DNA of 64,000 bases, from assembly GCF_002776695.1 (NCBI RefSeq), contig NZ_LFJC01000003.1:169672-233671 (forward strand), written 5' to 3'. Every line of letters starts with the position of its first letter. The stretch's first letter is position 1. The translations under genes were made by a program, and so were the position numbers. This document shows positions 27,382 to 36,161 of this stretch, in pieces. The notes beneath the pieces are model-generated. The model was not told the origin of the DNA. It saw only the letters and a program-made list of their open reading frames with translations, and did not search any database. The stretch is from Bradyrhizobium nitroreducens. GTDB lineage: Bacteria; Pseudomonadota; Alphaproteobacteria; Rhizobiales; Xanthobacteraceae.

Positions 27382-29025
27382 ATGACCCAGCCGAGCTCTG
27401 CGACCCACGAGGTCTTCAACCAGTCGCCGCCGTTCGAGGATATCGATCTCTTTACCGTGGACCAGCCGCTGGTCGCCGCGGTGAAGGCCAATGGCGGCGC
27501 GGCGGCGGAGCGCGAGCTGGCGGCGTTCGGCAAGCAATGGGGCTCGGCCGCGATGGCCGATCGCGGGCGCCTGGCGAACGAGAACACGCCGAAGCTGCGC
27601 ACCTTCGACGCCAAGGGCAATCGCCGCGACCAGGTCGAGTTTCACCCGGCGTATCACGAGCTGATGGCGCACAGCGCCCACGCAGGTATCCACAATTCGA
27701 CCTGGACCGCGAACGGCAAGCCCGCGGGCGAGGCCGCCGAAGTCATTCGTGCGGCGAAATTCTACATGGCCGCGCAGGTCGAGACCGGCCATCTCTGCCC
27801 GATCACCATGACGCGCGCCTCCGTTGGCGCGCTGGCGATGCAGCCGGACCTGCTCGCGCGCGTGATGCCGGTGCTGTCGACCAGGAGCTACGATCCCGCC
27901 TTCGCGCCGTGGTGGGAGAAGCGCGGCATGACGCTCGGCATGGGCATGACCGAGAAGCAGGGCGGCACCGACGTGCGCTCCAACATGACGCGTGCCGTGC
28001 GCGAGGGCGAGGCCTATCGCATCACCGGCCATAAATGGTTCATGTCGGCGCCGATGTGCGATGCATTCCTGGTGCTGGCGCAGGCCGAGCAGGGCCTGAC
28101 CTGTTTCTTCATGCCGCGCTTCGTGCCGGATGGTTCGGTCAATGCGATCCAGTTCCAGCGGTTGAAGGACAAGCTCGGCAATCGTTCCAACGCGTCCTCC
28201 GAGGTCGAATTCGTCGGCGCCTATGGCGAACGGGTCGGCGAGGAGGGCAAGGGCATCCGCACCATCATCCAGATGGTGCAGCTGACGCGGCAGGATTGCG
28301 CGATCGCATCCGTCGGCCTGATGCGCTCGGGGCTGGCGCATGCGCTGCATCACGCCCGTCACCGCAGCGTGTTCCAGAAGCATCTGGCCGACCAGCCCCT
28401 GATGCAGGCCGTGCTGTCGGACATGGCGCTGCATGTGGAGGCGAGCACGGCCCTGGTGATGCGGCTGTGCCGTGCCTTCGACCGCACGCCGCACGATGCG
28501 GCCGAGGCCGCCTATATGCGGCTGCTGACGCCCGCGATTAAATACTGGACCTGCAAGAGTGCGCCGCCGTTCCTCTACGAGGCCATGGAATGCCTCGGCG
28601 GCAATGGTTATGTCGAGGACGGCATTCTGGCGCGGCACTATCGGGAGTCGCCGGTCAACGCGATCTGGGAAGGTTCGGGCAACGTGATGTGCCTCGACGT
28701 GCTCCGCGCGCTTGCGCGCGAGCCGGAGCCGGCGATGGCCGTGCTGCAATCGCTCGCGGCCGAGACGAAGGGATTGCCGGGGGCGGGGGATACGATCGGC
28801 TTCATCGGCACGACTTTCCGTCGCGCCGATGGCGAGCGCGTCGCGCGCCTTGCCGTCGAGAAGCTGGCCCTGCTTGCCGCGGCCGCGGCGCTCAACGGCG
28901 TCTCCCCACGCCATGCCGAACTGTTCGCGAACACGCGGCTCGCTGCAGGCCATGCCAGCATGTACGGCGCCGTGGAGCTGGAGAGCGCCGATGCACGCGC
29001 ATTGCTCGCCCGGGCATTGCCGTGA
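27382..29025 (+). CDS. aidB: Acyl-CoA dehydrogenase family protein, AidB-like
   Basis: This 547-residue flavoprotein matches AidB (541 in E. coli) in length and motifs: the N-terminal FNQSPPFEDIDLFTVD, then MTEKQGGTDVRSN and AMECLGGNGYVEDG. AidB is induced by alkylation damage and binds DNA through a basic C-terminal domain. Here the extreme C-terminus is rather acidic, so DNA binding is uncertain. The gene is 21 bases after the dipeptidase gene and its stop is close to the CPBP gene start, so the three may form an operon. There is no ada-like regulator beside it. Confidence 0.9.
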   Translation: MTQPSSATHEVFNQSPPFEDIDLFTVDQPLVAAVKANGGAAAERELAAFGKQWGSAAMADRGRLANENTPKLRTFDAKGNRRDQVEFHPAYHELMAHSAHAGIHNSTWTANGKPAGEAAEVIRAAKFYMAAQVETGHLCPITMTRASVGALAMQPDLLARVMPVLSTRSYDPAFAPWWEKRGMTLGMGMTEKQGGTDVRSNMTRAVREGEAYRITGHKWFMSAPMCDAFLVLAQAEQGLTCFFMPRFVPDGSVNAIQFQRLKDKLGNRSNASSEVEFVGAYGERVGEEGKGIRTIIQMVQLTRQDCAIASVGLMRSGLAHALHHARHRSVFQKHLADQPLMQAVLSDMALHVEASTALVMRLCRAFDRTPHDAAEAAYMRLLTPAIKYWTCKSAPPFLYEAMECLGGNGYVEDGILARHYRESPVNAIWEGSGNVMCLDVLRALAREPEPAMAVLQSLAAETKGLPGAGDTIGFIGTTFRRADGERVARLAVEKLALLAAAAALNGVSPRHAELFANTRLAAGHASMYGAVELESADARALLARALP

Positions 29026-29048
29026 GTCTTCCCAACGAAAGCCTTTCG

Positions 29049-29813
29049 ATGGACTCCCTCAATCCCGACAATCCGCCGCTGACCGTGACGCCGGCGACGC
29101 CGCGCGTCTGGAAATTCTGGGGTACGGCGCTGTGGGGCCTCGTCATCTTCGTCGCGATGTTCATCGGGCAGATCGGTGCGATCGTTCTGCTGGCGGCCTC
29201 GCGCGGCCTGCCGATGGACATCGCCTCGATCCAGGCCGTCGGCCATGAGCCTCAGGCGCTGGCGCTGTCGGTCATCATGGGCCTGCCGGCGACGCTCGCC
29301 GTGGTGTGGCTCGCCATTGCCATCAAGAAGGCGTCATTCGTCGACTATCTCGCGCTGCATTGGCCATCCTGGAAGCAGCTCGTGTTCGGCGCTGTCGGCC
29401 TCATCCTGGTCGTGCTGGTCTGGGAGACGATGTCGCGCGCGCTCGGCCGCGAGGCGACGCCGGGTTTCATGACCGATCTGCTGAAATCGGGTCGCGACAA
29501 GGGCGCGGCGTTGTTGCTGCTGTTCGCCTTCAGCGTGGCCGCTCCGATGTCGGAAGAGATCCTGGCGCGCGGCTTCCTCTATCGCGGCTGGTCGGCGAGC
29601 TTCTTGCGCGTGCCCGGCGCGATCCTGCTGTCGTCGCTGGTCTGGACGGTGGTCCACCTGCAATACGACATGTACTTCCTCGCCGAAGTCTTCACCATCG
29701 GCCTGTGGTTCGGCTACATGCGCTATCGTGCCAATTCGCTCTGGCTCACCATCGCGCTCCACGCGCTGAACAACCTGACCGCGGTGGTGCTGACGATGTG
29801 GCTGGGGAGCTAG
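29049..29813 (+). CDS. CPBP-family intramembrane metalloprotease
   Basis: This is a 254-residue protein with about seven membrane segments and the CPBP (CAAX protease/bacteriocin-processing, ABI) motifs: EE at 169-170 with R174 (SEEILARGF), H203 in VVHLQYD, and HALNN near the end. Such proteins cleave or bind peptides inside the membrane and sometimes give self-immunity. I chose the ATG at 29049. A GTG at 29022 overlapping the aidB stop is a real alternative and would add nine residues. The stop overlaps the stop of the convergent transporter gene by 4 bases. Confidence 0.87.
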   Translation: MDSLNPDNPPLTVTPATPRVWKFWGTALWGLVIFVAMFIGQIGAIVLLAASRGLPMDIASIQAVGHEPQALALSVIMGLPATLAVVWLAIAIKKASFVDYLALHWPSWKQLVFGAVGLILVVLVWETMSRALGREATPGFMTDLLKSGRDKGAALLLLFAFSVAAPMSEEILARGFLYRGWSASFLRVPGAILLSSLVWTVVHLQYDMYFLAEVFTIGLWFGYMRYRANSLWLTIALHALNNLTAVVLTMWLGS

Positions 29814-30733
29814 GCCACCAGCGCAATCGCGATCGGCATCGTGATCGCCGCCAGGATCGTCTGCAGCGTGATGATCTGCGCCAGCAGCGGTGCGTCGCCG
29901 CCCATCTGGCGTGCCAGGACATAGGCGCTCGAGGAGGTCGGCACCGCCGAGCAGATCGCAACGATCGCCAGGCTTTCGCCCGACAGACCGAACCAGACGG
30001 CGAGAGCAAGGGCAATCGCCGGCATCAGCACCAGTTTGAAGACGACGCCGATCGCAGCGCTGGCGCTCGGGCGCAGCAGGCCTTCGAGATGCAGGCCGGC
30101 GCCGGTGACGAGCAGGCCGATCGCAAGCGAGGAGCGGCTGAGCGCGTCCGCCACCTCGTGCCAGAGCTTTGGCAGCGGCAGGTGGGTGACGTTGACGAAG
30201 AGGCCGATGACGCAGGCCCAGATCAGGGGATTGCGGATCACGGTCATGGCGATGGCGCGCGCCGACTGTTTCTCGGGCGATGCGTAATGTGCGAGCACGG
30301 CGACGCTGAACACATTGACCAGCGGGATGATTGCGACCATTGCGACCGAGGCCAGCGCGAGTCCGACGTCGCCGTACAAATTGGCGGAGACGGACAGCGC
30401 GACATAGGTTTGCCAGCGCGTCGCGCCCTGGAAGATCGAGGTGAAGGCGGGGCCGTCGATGGCGAGGCGCGTCAGGGCCGGGCGCAGCGCAAGGCAGAGC
30501 AGCGACATCGCTAGCGCCGACAGCAGCAGCGCGCCACCGACGCCAGCGACGGGGACTTTGCTGAGATCGGCCTTCACCAGCGTCTGGATCAGCAGCATCG
30601 GAAACAGCACGAAATAGGTCAGCCGCTCCAGCCCGTGCCATTGCGTGTCGAGCCGCATCAGGCTGCGCTTCAGCACCACGCCGAGCACGACGAGGATGAA
30701 GACCGGCAGCAGCGCCGCGATCACGACGGCCAT
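29810..30733 (-). CDS. AEC-family transporter (auxin efflux carrier type)
   Basis: This is a 307-residue inner-membrane carrier with about ten hydrophobic helices, arranged as two five-helix halves. The AEC features are an N-terminal VFILVVLGVVLKR, the central FNVF-like region IIPLVNVFSVAVLA, and ICSAVPTSSSAYVLARQMGGD near the end, where proline breaks the helix. Bacterial relatives export or import malate and malonate as well as auxin-like acids, so the substrate is open. It lies 3 bases downstream of ruvX on the same strand. Confidence 0.88.
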   Translation of the reverse strand: MAVVIAALLPVFILVVLGVVLKRSLMRLDTQWHGLERLTYFVLFPMLLIQTLVKADLSKVPVAGVGGALLLSALAMSLLCLALRPALTRLAIDGPAFTSIFQGATRWQTYVALSVSANLYGDVGLALASVAMVAIIPLVNVFSVAVLAHYASPEKQSARAIAMTVIRNPLIWACVIGLFVNVTHLPLPKLWHEVADALSRSSLAIGLLVTGAGLHLEGLLRPSASAAIGVVFKLVLMPAIALALAVWFGLSGESLAIVAICSAVPTSSSAYVLARQMGGDAPLLAQIITLQTILAAITMPIAIALVA

Positions 30734-30736
30734 CGG

Positions 30737-31222
30737 TCAGGCGGTCCCTGGACCGAGATTGGCGAGACGATCCAGCGCGCCTTGCAGGATGAAGATGGCG
30801 GCGTGCTCGTCGATCACCTCGGCGCGCTTGGCGCGGCTGACGTCCATGCCGATCAGCTCGCGCTCGACCGCCGCGGTCGACAGGCGTTCGTCCCACAGGC
30901 CGATGGGGAGGGCGGTCAGGCCGGCAAGATTGCGGGCGAAGGCGCGGGTGGATTGCGCGCGCGGGCCTTCGCTGCCGTCCATGTTGATGGGCAGGCCAAG
31001 CACGAAGCCGACCACTTTTCGCTCGGCGGCGAGCGCGAGCAGCCGCGCCGCGTCCTGCTTGAACGCCTTGCGCTGGATCGTCTCGACGCCGGTCGCGAGC
31101 CGGCGGTCCGGATTGGACACGGCAACGCCGATCGTTTTGGTGCCGAGGTCAAGACCGATCAGCCCACCGCGCGCGGGCCAGTGGGTTGCAGCATCGACGA
31201 GAGGCAGGATAAGAGCCGGCAT
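30737..31222 (-). CDS. ruvX: RuvX/YqgF putative Holliday-junction resolvase
   Basis: This 161-residue RNase H-fold nuclease is also needed for 16S rRNA processing. It has LIGLDLGTKTIGVAVS (first catalytic Asp), GLPINMDGSEGPRAQ, WDERLST (Glu) and DEHAA (last Asp). The N-terminus carries about 17 residues before the first strand, typical for Rhizobiales. It is divergent from the small membrane protein at 31269 and runs into the AEC transporter gene with a 3-base gap. Confidence 0.94.
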   Translation of the reverse strand: MPALILPLVDAATHWPARGGLIGLDLGTKTIGVAVSNPDRRLATGVETIQRKAFKQDAARLLALAAERKVVGFVLGLPINMDGSEGPRAQSTRAFARNLAGLTALPIGLWDERLSTAAVERELIGMDVSRAKRAEVIDEHAAIFILQGALDRLANLGPGTA

Positions 31223-31268
31223 GGCCTAGCGCATATCACGCGTCGCGCCGCGGAGTGAACCCGGAACC

Positions 31269-31481
31269 ATGGATGCGCTGACATTATTCGGCCTGTTCGC
31301 CGTCACGGCGATGCTGGTCACCTATGCGCTGGAAGACCGCAGCCATTGGTTTGTCCTGCTGTTCGCCGCGTCCTGCGCGCTCGGATCGGCCTACGGCTTT
31401 CTCCAGGGCGCCTGGCCGTTCGGTCTGGTGGAAGCGATCTGGGCCTTCGTGGCGCTGCGGCGGTGGCAGCGGAAGCCGTAG
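31269..31481 (+). CDS. Small conserved membrane protein (70 aa)
   Basis: This 70-residue protein is mostly two hydrophobic segments (about 5-20 and 27-60) with a basic C-terminus RRWQRKP. It is divergent from ruvX. I recognise it as a type often found in Bradyrhizobium and relatives but with no assigned function. The 283-bp gap that follows is comparatively A+T rich and holds no evident gene. Confidence 0.6.
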   Translation: MDALTLFGLFAVTAMLVTYALEDRSHWFVLLFAASCALGSAYGFLQGAWPFGLVEAIWAFVALRRWQRKP

Positions 31482-31764
31482 ACCGTCCGGCGGCGGGAAG
31501 CAGCGTGCGCGAAATGATGCCGCACACGTGCATCGATCAATTGTGGGAAATCTCACATGGGTGATGGCGCAGGCATGACATGATGCCGGCGATTGACGCT
31601 CTGGTTGCAGCACGGCAAATATATAAGTTTAAAGTAGTGTGGGGCGCATGCCCCCAATTTCCAGAGCGCTTGGCGGCCGGCAATCCAGCCCATGCCGCAA
31701 CCTTGGCGCAGATTTTCAGGCGCCGGCCACGTCCATATTCGTCCAGTCATTTTGAGAGGTCACG

Positions 31765-33972
31765 ATGCTCATCAAGCCAAGCCTGATCGCGGGCTCAGAA
31801 AGGCGATTCAAGCAAGCCGAGTTCTCACCCGACGCATTGAACCGGAAACTGGGCGACGGTCCGATCGAGATGACCGTCGACAAGATGCGCCTGCGCCAGC
31901 GCCAATTGCTGGCCGAGACGCAGGACGTGGAGAAGGCCGAAATCGGCCTGGAGCGGATCATCCAGGGCAACGATCTCGACAGCATCAATTACCTCGCCAA
32001 GGGCACCGCCGCCTCGCGCTCGGTCTGCCGCATCCAGCTCAGGGATCTCAAGTCGAACCTGCTCGGCTACGGCTCGGGCTTTCTGATCGGGCCAGGTCTG
32101 CTGATGACCAATCATCATGTGTTCGGCAAGCCGGCCGAGGCCGCCAATTCGATCGCCGATTTCAACTACGAGCTCGACATCTCCGGGCAGGAGCGCGTGC
32201 CGGTGCGGTTCGGCTTCGAGCCGGGCAAGTTCTTCTACACCAATGACAGGCTGGATTTCTCGATCGTCGCGGTGGCGCCGACCTCGCAGTCCGGCGGGGA
32301 GGAGCTCGAGGACTTCGGATGGCTGCCGCTCAGCGGCGCGCCGGGCAAGGCGGATCCCGGCGAATATCTCACCATCATCCAGCATCCCAGCGGGCAGATG
32401 AAGCAGGTCTGCGTCCGCGAGAACAAGCTGCTCAAATATGTCGGCGACTTCCTCTGGTACAACACCGACACGACCGCGGGCTCGTCGGGCTCGCCCGCGT
32501 TCAACCGCTTCTGGCAGGTGGTCGCGCTGCATCACAGCGGCGTTCCCCGCAAGGACGCGCAGGGCCGCACCCTGACCAAGGACGGCAAGGTGTGGAAGCC
32601 GTCGATGGATGAATCCCTGATCGACTGGATCGCCAACGAAGGCATCCGGATCAGCGCGATCGTCGCCGATCTCAAGGTGGCCGTCGGCTCCCATCCCATG
32701 ATCAAGCCGGTGCTGGACGAGGAGGAGCCGCCGACCCGGCACGAGGTCGAGAAGGTCCGCGCGCCGGCCACGGCGCCTGCGTTCGGTGCCAATATCTGGG
32801 TCGAGCAGTCGCTCGACGGCACCTCGCTGGTGGTTCCGATCCGCGTGCCGCTGCCGATGCTCAGGAAGGACATTCCGTTCGCTCCGCTGCCGCCCGTGCC
32901 GGGCCCGGCGGGAGGCAATGGAGGCGCACCCAACGGCGGCACGCCGCTGATCCCGCCGCCGGCCGCTCTCCTGCCGCACATCAGCGCCAACAACGGCCTG
33001 CCCATGGAGGCCGTGCACATCGATCAGAGCACGCTGAAATCGCGCCCCGGCTACAAGGCGAGTTTTCTCGGCACCGGCAAATTCTCGGTGCCCTTGCCGA
33101 AGGTTCCGGCCGCGCTCAAGTCCAGCATCGCGACGCTGAAGGGAAGCTCCAAGCAGTCCGAGCTGAAATATTTCAACTACAGCGTCGTCATGAACAAGGA
33201 GCGCCGGCTCGCCTTCTTCAGCTGCGTCAATATCGACGGCGGCAAGCAGCAGGACGTCGGCAAGCGCGAGGGCGATTCCTGGCTGCGCGATCCGCGCATC
33301 GACGACGATGCCCAGATCGGCGACGAGTTCTACCGCAAGCAGGCGACCCTCGAGGCGGACCGCAGCAAGAATCCGTTCGACCGCGGTCATCTCGTGCGCC
33401 GGCTGGATGCGACCTGGGGCGACACCGTCGCCGCGGCTAAGCAGCATGGCGACGATTCCTTCCACTTCACCAACTGCTCGCCGCAGTTCTTCTCGTTCAA
33501 CCAGGGCAAGCAGCTCTGGGCGGGCCTGGAGGATTACACGCGCGACGTCCTGCTCGAAGGCGAGGAGAAGGGCATCGTCATGAACGGTCCGGTGTTCGAC
33601 GGGCCGGATGCCGATGGCTCCGATCTGCCCAATCCGGCCGGTCGGCCGCACAAGGATCCGAGCTTCGGCGGTGTCCAGATCCCGAAATATTTCTGGAAGA
33701 TCCTGATCCGGCGCAACGAGGATGGCGACGCGCTCAAGGCGGCGGCCTTCCTGATGAGCCAGCGAAAGCTGATCATGGACATCGACCGCATCCAGGAGGC
33801 GGATCTGCGCGAGAAGATGTCGGAGGAGGACGTCAGCGTCTTCCAGGTCTCGATCGCGGACCTCACGAAATTGACCAAGCTGGATTTCGGCAATCTCGCT
33901 GATGCGGATTCGCACGAGGCGACCTCGGTCGGCCCGCGGCGGATCGAGTCCTATGAGGACATTCGACTGTAG
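31765..33972 (+). CDS. Trypsin-like protease fused to DNA/RNA non-specific nuclease
   Basis: The 735-residue protein has four parts. Residues 1-95 are a charged helical lead ending in a segment typical before bacterial trypsin-like domains (SINYLAKGTAASRSVCRI). Residues about 96-300 are a serine protease with H118 (TNHHV), D164 (LDFSIV) and S241 (GSSGSP). Residues about 310-460 include a Pro/Gly-rich linker. Residues about 465-700 are a NUC-type nuclease with DRGH at 539-542, N570 (TNCSPQ), N579, W585 and E589. All catalytic residues look intact. There is no signal peptide, so it should act in the cytosol. It is a single gene between ruvX and a LysR gene. A proteolytically controlled nuclease, for defence or altruistic death, is inference. 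Confidence 0.85.
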   Translation: MLIKPSLIAGSERRFKQAEFSPDALNRKLGDGPIEMTVDKMRLRQRQLLAETQDVEKAEIGLERIIQGNDLDSINYLAKGTAASRSVCRIQLRDLKSNLLGYGSGFLIGPGLLMTNHHVFGKPAEAANSIADFNYELDISGQERVPVRFGFEPGKFFYTNDRLDFSIVAVAPTSQSGGEELEDFGWLPLSGAPGKADPGEYLTIIQHPSGQMKQVCVRENKLLKYVGDFLWYNTDTTAGSSGSPAFNRFWQVVALHHSGVPRKDAQGRTLTKDGKVWKPSMDESLIDWIANEGIRISAIVADLKVAVGSHPMIKPVLDEEEPPTRHEVEKVRAPATAPAFGANIWVEQSLDGTSLVVPIRVPLPMLRKDIPFAPLPPVPGPAGGNGGAPNGGTPLIPPPAALLPHISANNGLPMEAVHIDQSTLKSRPGYKASFLGTGKFSVPLPKVPAALKSSIATLKGSSKQSELKYFNYSVVMNKERRLAFFSCVNIDGGKQQDVGKREGDSWLRDPRIDDDAQIGDEFYRKQATLEADRSKNPFDRGHLVRRLDATWGDTVAAAKQHGDDSFHFTNCSPQFFSFNQGKQLWAGLEDYTRDVLLEGEEKGIVMNGPVFDGPDADGSDLPNPAGRPHKDPSFGGVQIPKYFWKILIRRNEDGDALKAAAFLMSQRKLIMDIDRIQEADLREKMSEEDVSVFQVSIADLTKLTKLDFGNLADADSHEATSVGPRRIESYEDIRL

Positions 33973-34010
33973 ATCACGCGGAGAATACCGAGCGAGGTGG
34001 CGTCACCGCG

Positions 34011-34901
34011 TCAGGCCGCGATGACGTCCTCCTCGGGCTTCAGGCAGGCGGCAAAGCCGCTCAGCGCGCTGGTTTGATGGCCGGCGTGACGCTGGATGAA
34101 GAGCGTCTCGACGCGCGCATGGGCCGCGCTCAGCGTGTGGATCGAGACGCTGCCGTTCATCGCGCTGCGTTCGACGACCGCGCGCGGCAGCAACGTCACG
34201 CCCATGTCGGCGGCGACGCAGCCGATCATGCCGTCGAGCGTGCCGAGCTCGAAGCGTGCGGCCGACGGCCAGCCGAAATCGACGAAGACCTGCTCGAGCC
34301 GTTGGCGGTAGGTGCAGCCGGTGCGGAACACCAGCGCGGTCGGGCCGGATTCCGGCGTGCCGGCGCGCAGCTCGGCCAGCGAGCTCCAGCGGCGTGCGCT
34401 GACCAGCACCAGCTCCTCGCGGAAGGCGCTCGTCGCGGCGAGGTCGGCATGTGCGATCGGACCTGCGACGAAGGCGCCGTCGAGCGTGCCTTCGAGCACG
34501 CCGGCGACGAGGTCGGCCGTGGTGGCGGTGCGCAAGGAGAGCCGCACGGCGGGAAAGCGGCGGTGGAAGTCGGCGAGCAGCGGCGGCAGCCGCACCGCCG
34601 CGGTCGTTTCCATCGAGCCGATCGCAAGAGGTCCCTTCGGTTCGCCATCGTCGCGCGCCGCCAGCACGGCCTCACGCGCGAGCGCGGCCAGCCGTTGCGC
34701 GTAAGGCAACAGGCGCTTGCCGGCGCCGGTCAGCGTCATGCCGCGGCTGTGACGTTCGAACAGCGCCGTGCCGATCTCCGCCTCCAGCGCCTTCACGCGC
34801 TGGGTGACGTTGGATTGCACGGTATTCAGCTCTTCCGCAGCGCGGGTGATGCCGCCGGTGCGGGCGACGGCGGCAAAGGTCTGGATGTCCGTGAGTTCCA
34901 T
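34011..34901 (-). CDS. LysR-family transcriptional regulator
   Basis: This is a 296-residue LysR regulator from the ATG at 34901. The winged helix-turn-helix occupies about residues 1-60 (FAAVARTGGITRAAEELNTVQSNVTQRVKALE, quoted here in pieces as FAAVARTGGITRAAEE then LNTVQSNVTQRVK). The rest is the periplasmic-binding-like effector domain. It is divergent from the nitronate monooxygenase gene at 34999, and regulation of that gene is the natural guess. A TTC-N9-GAA dyad at 34941-34955 in the 97-bp gap fits a LysR T-N11-A box. Confidence 0.9.
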   Translation of the reverse strand: MELTDIQTFAAVARTGGITRAAEELNTVQSNVTQRVKALEAEIGTALFERHSRGMTLTGAGKRLLPYAQRLAALAREAVLAARDDGEPKGPLAIGSMETTAAVRLPPLLADFHRRFPAVRLSLRTATTADLVAGVLEGTLDGAFVAGPIAHADLAATSAFREELVLVSARRWSSLAELRAGTPESGPTALVFRTGCTYRQRLEQVFVDFGWPSAARFELGTLDGMIGCVAADMGVTLLPRAVVERSAMNGSVSIHTLSAAHARVETLFIQRHAGHQTSALSGFAACLKPEEDVIAA

Positions 34902-34998
34902 GGCATCGTTTCGCTTTTGAGATGGCAACGTTCGCAACAATTCATTTTTCGAGAATGTTAGCCGTGCCTAATCTCGCTGTCCAGATCGGGGAGGGGTC

Positions 34999-35976
34999 AT
35001 GCCCATTGCGACGCCGCTGACGAGCTTGCTGGAGATCAGGCATCCCATCCTGCTGGCGCCGATGGATGTCGTCGCCGGCAGCCGTCTGGTGACGGCCGTC
35101 AGCCGCGCCGGCGGTTTTGGCATTCTTGGAGGCGGCTACGGCGAGAGGGCGTGGCTGGAGGCGGAGACCGCAAAGCTCGCCGGCCTGCGTGCGCCGTTCG
35201 GTGTCGGCTTCATCACCTGGAGCCTCGCCAAGCGGCCCGAGCTTCTCGACATTGCGCTCGCCGCAAAGCCATCCGCGATCATGTTGTCGTTCGGCGATCC
35301 CGCGCCGTTCGTCGCCAAGATCAAGTTGGCTGGCGTACGCCTGATCTGTCAGGTGCAGGACGAGGCGATGGCGCGGCAGGCGCTCGATGCCGGCGCCGAT
35401 ATCCTGATCGCGCAGGGGACGGAGGCGGGCGGTCACGGTGCCTCGCGTACCACGGTCGATCTCGTGCCTGCCGTGGTTGATCTCGCCGCAGGTCGTGTGC
35501 CTGTCGTCGCGGCCGGCGGCATCGCCGACGGGCGGGGGCTTGCCGCCATGATGATGCTGGGTGCGAGCGGCGTGCTGCTCGGCACGCGCTTCTATGCCAG
35601 CCAGGAGGCCGACGGCGCGGAGGAGGCCAAGCGGCGCATCTGCGCGGCGAACAGCGGCTCGACCGTGCGCGGCATCGTCTTCGATCTCTCCCGCAACAAT
35701 GTCTGGCCGGCGCCGTTTACCGGCCGATGCCTCGTCAATGATCACGCCCGGCGCTGGATCGGCCGCGAAGTCGAGCTGCTGCAGAATGTCGCCGCAGTCG
35801 CGGCGGAATATGCGGCGGCAAAAGCCGCTGGAAATTTCGACGTCGCGGCCGTCATCGCGGGTGAGGCGGTCGGACTGATCCATGATATTCCACCGGCGGC
35901 CGAGCTCGTCGAGCGGATTACGGTTGAAGCGGAGCAGCTTCTTGCCGGGCGGAGAAACTCGGTGACAGCAGCGTAG
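34999..35976 (+). CDS. Nitronate monooxygenase family protein (first copy)
   Basis: This is a 325-residue FMN-binding TIM-barrel protein of the nitronate monooxygenase (2-nitropropane dioxygenase) family, which oxidises nitroalkanes such as propionate 3-nitronate. It begins PLTSLLEIRHPILLAPMDVV, with QGTEAGGHG near 143 and [10 protein letters not shown] near 174 as the FMN phosphate and glycine motifs. A GGGGAGG-like ribosome site (GGGGAGGGG) precedes the ATG. The LysR gene is divergent. A second paralogue follows after an inverted-repeat element. Confidence 0.88.
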   Translation: MPIATPLTSLLEIRHPILLAPMDVVAGSRLVTAVSRAGGFGILGGGYGERAWLEAETAKLAGLRAPFGVGFITWSLAKRPELLDIALAAKPSAIMLSFGDPAPFVAKIKLAGVRLICQVQDEAMARQALDAGADILIAQGTEAGGHGASRTTVDLVPAVVDLAAGRVPVVAAGGIADGRGLAAMMMLGASGVLLGTRFYASQEADGAEEAKRRICAANSGSTVRGIVFDLSRNNVWPAPFTGRCLVNDHARRWIGREVELLQNVAAVAAEYAAAKAAGNFDVAAVIAGEAVGLIHDIPPAAELVERITVEAEQLLAGRRNSVTAA

Positions 35977-35980
35977 ATTG

Positions 35981-36144
35981 CTTACCCTCCCCTGGAGGGG
36001 GAGGGTCGATCGCGCGAAGCGCGAGCGGGGTGGGGTGACAGCCTCTCCATTGAGGCGGTGCCCGTGTTGAGAGATCACCCCACCCCGCTTCGCATTTCGC
36101 TTCGCTACATGCGAACCGACCCTCTCCCTCCAGGGGAGGGTAAG
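35981..36144. repeat. 164-bp inverted-repeat element between two paralogues
   Basis: The left end CTTACCCTCCCCTGGAGGGG and the right end CCAGGGGAGGGTAAG are inverted copies, and inner arms (GGGGTGGGGTGA and TCACCCCACCCCG) are also complementary. The element begins 4 bases after the first monooxygenase stop and ends 17 bases before the second gene. It could terminate the first transcript or stabilise its end. It is a repeat type I recognise as common in Bradyrhizobium and Rhodopseudomonas. Confidence 0.85.
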
Positions 36145-36161
36145 AAAGAGAGAGAACAACC

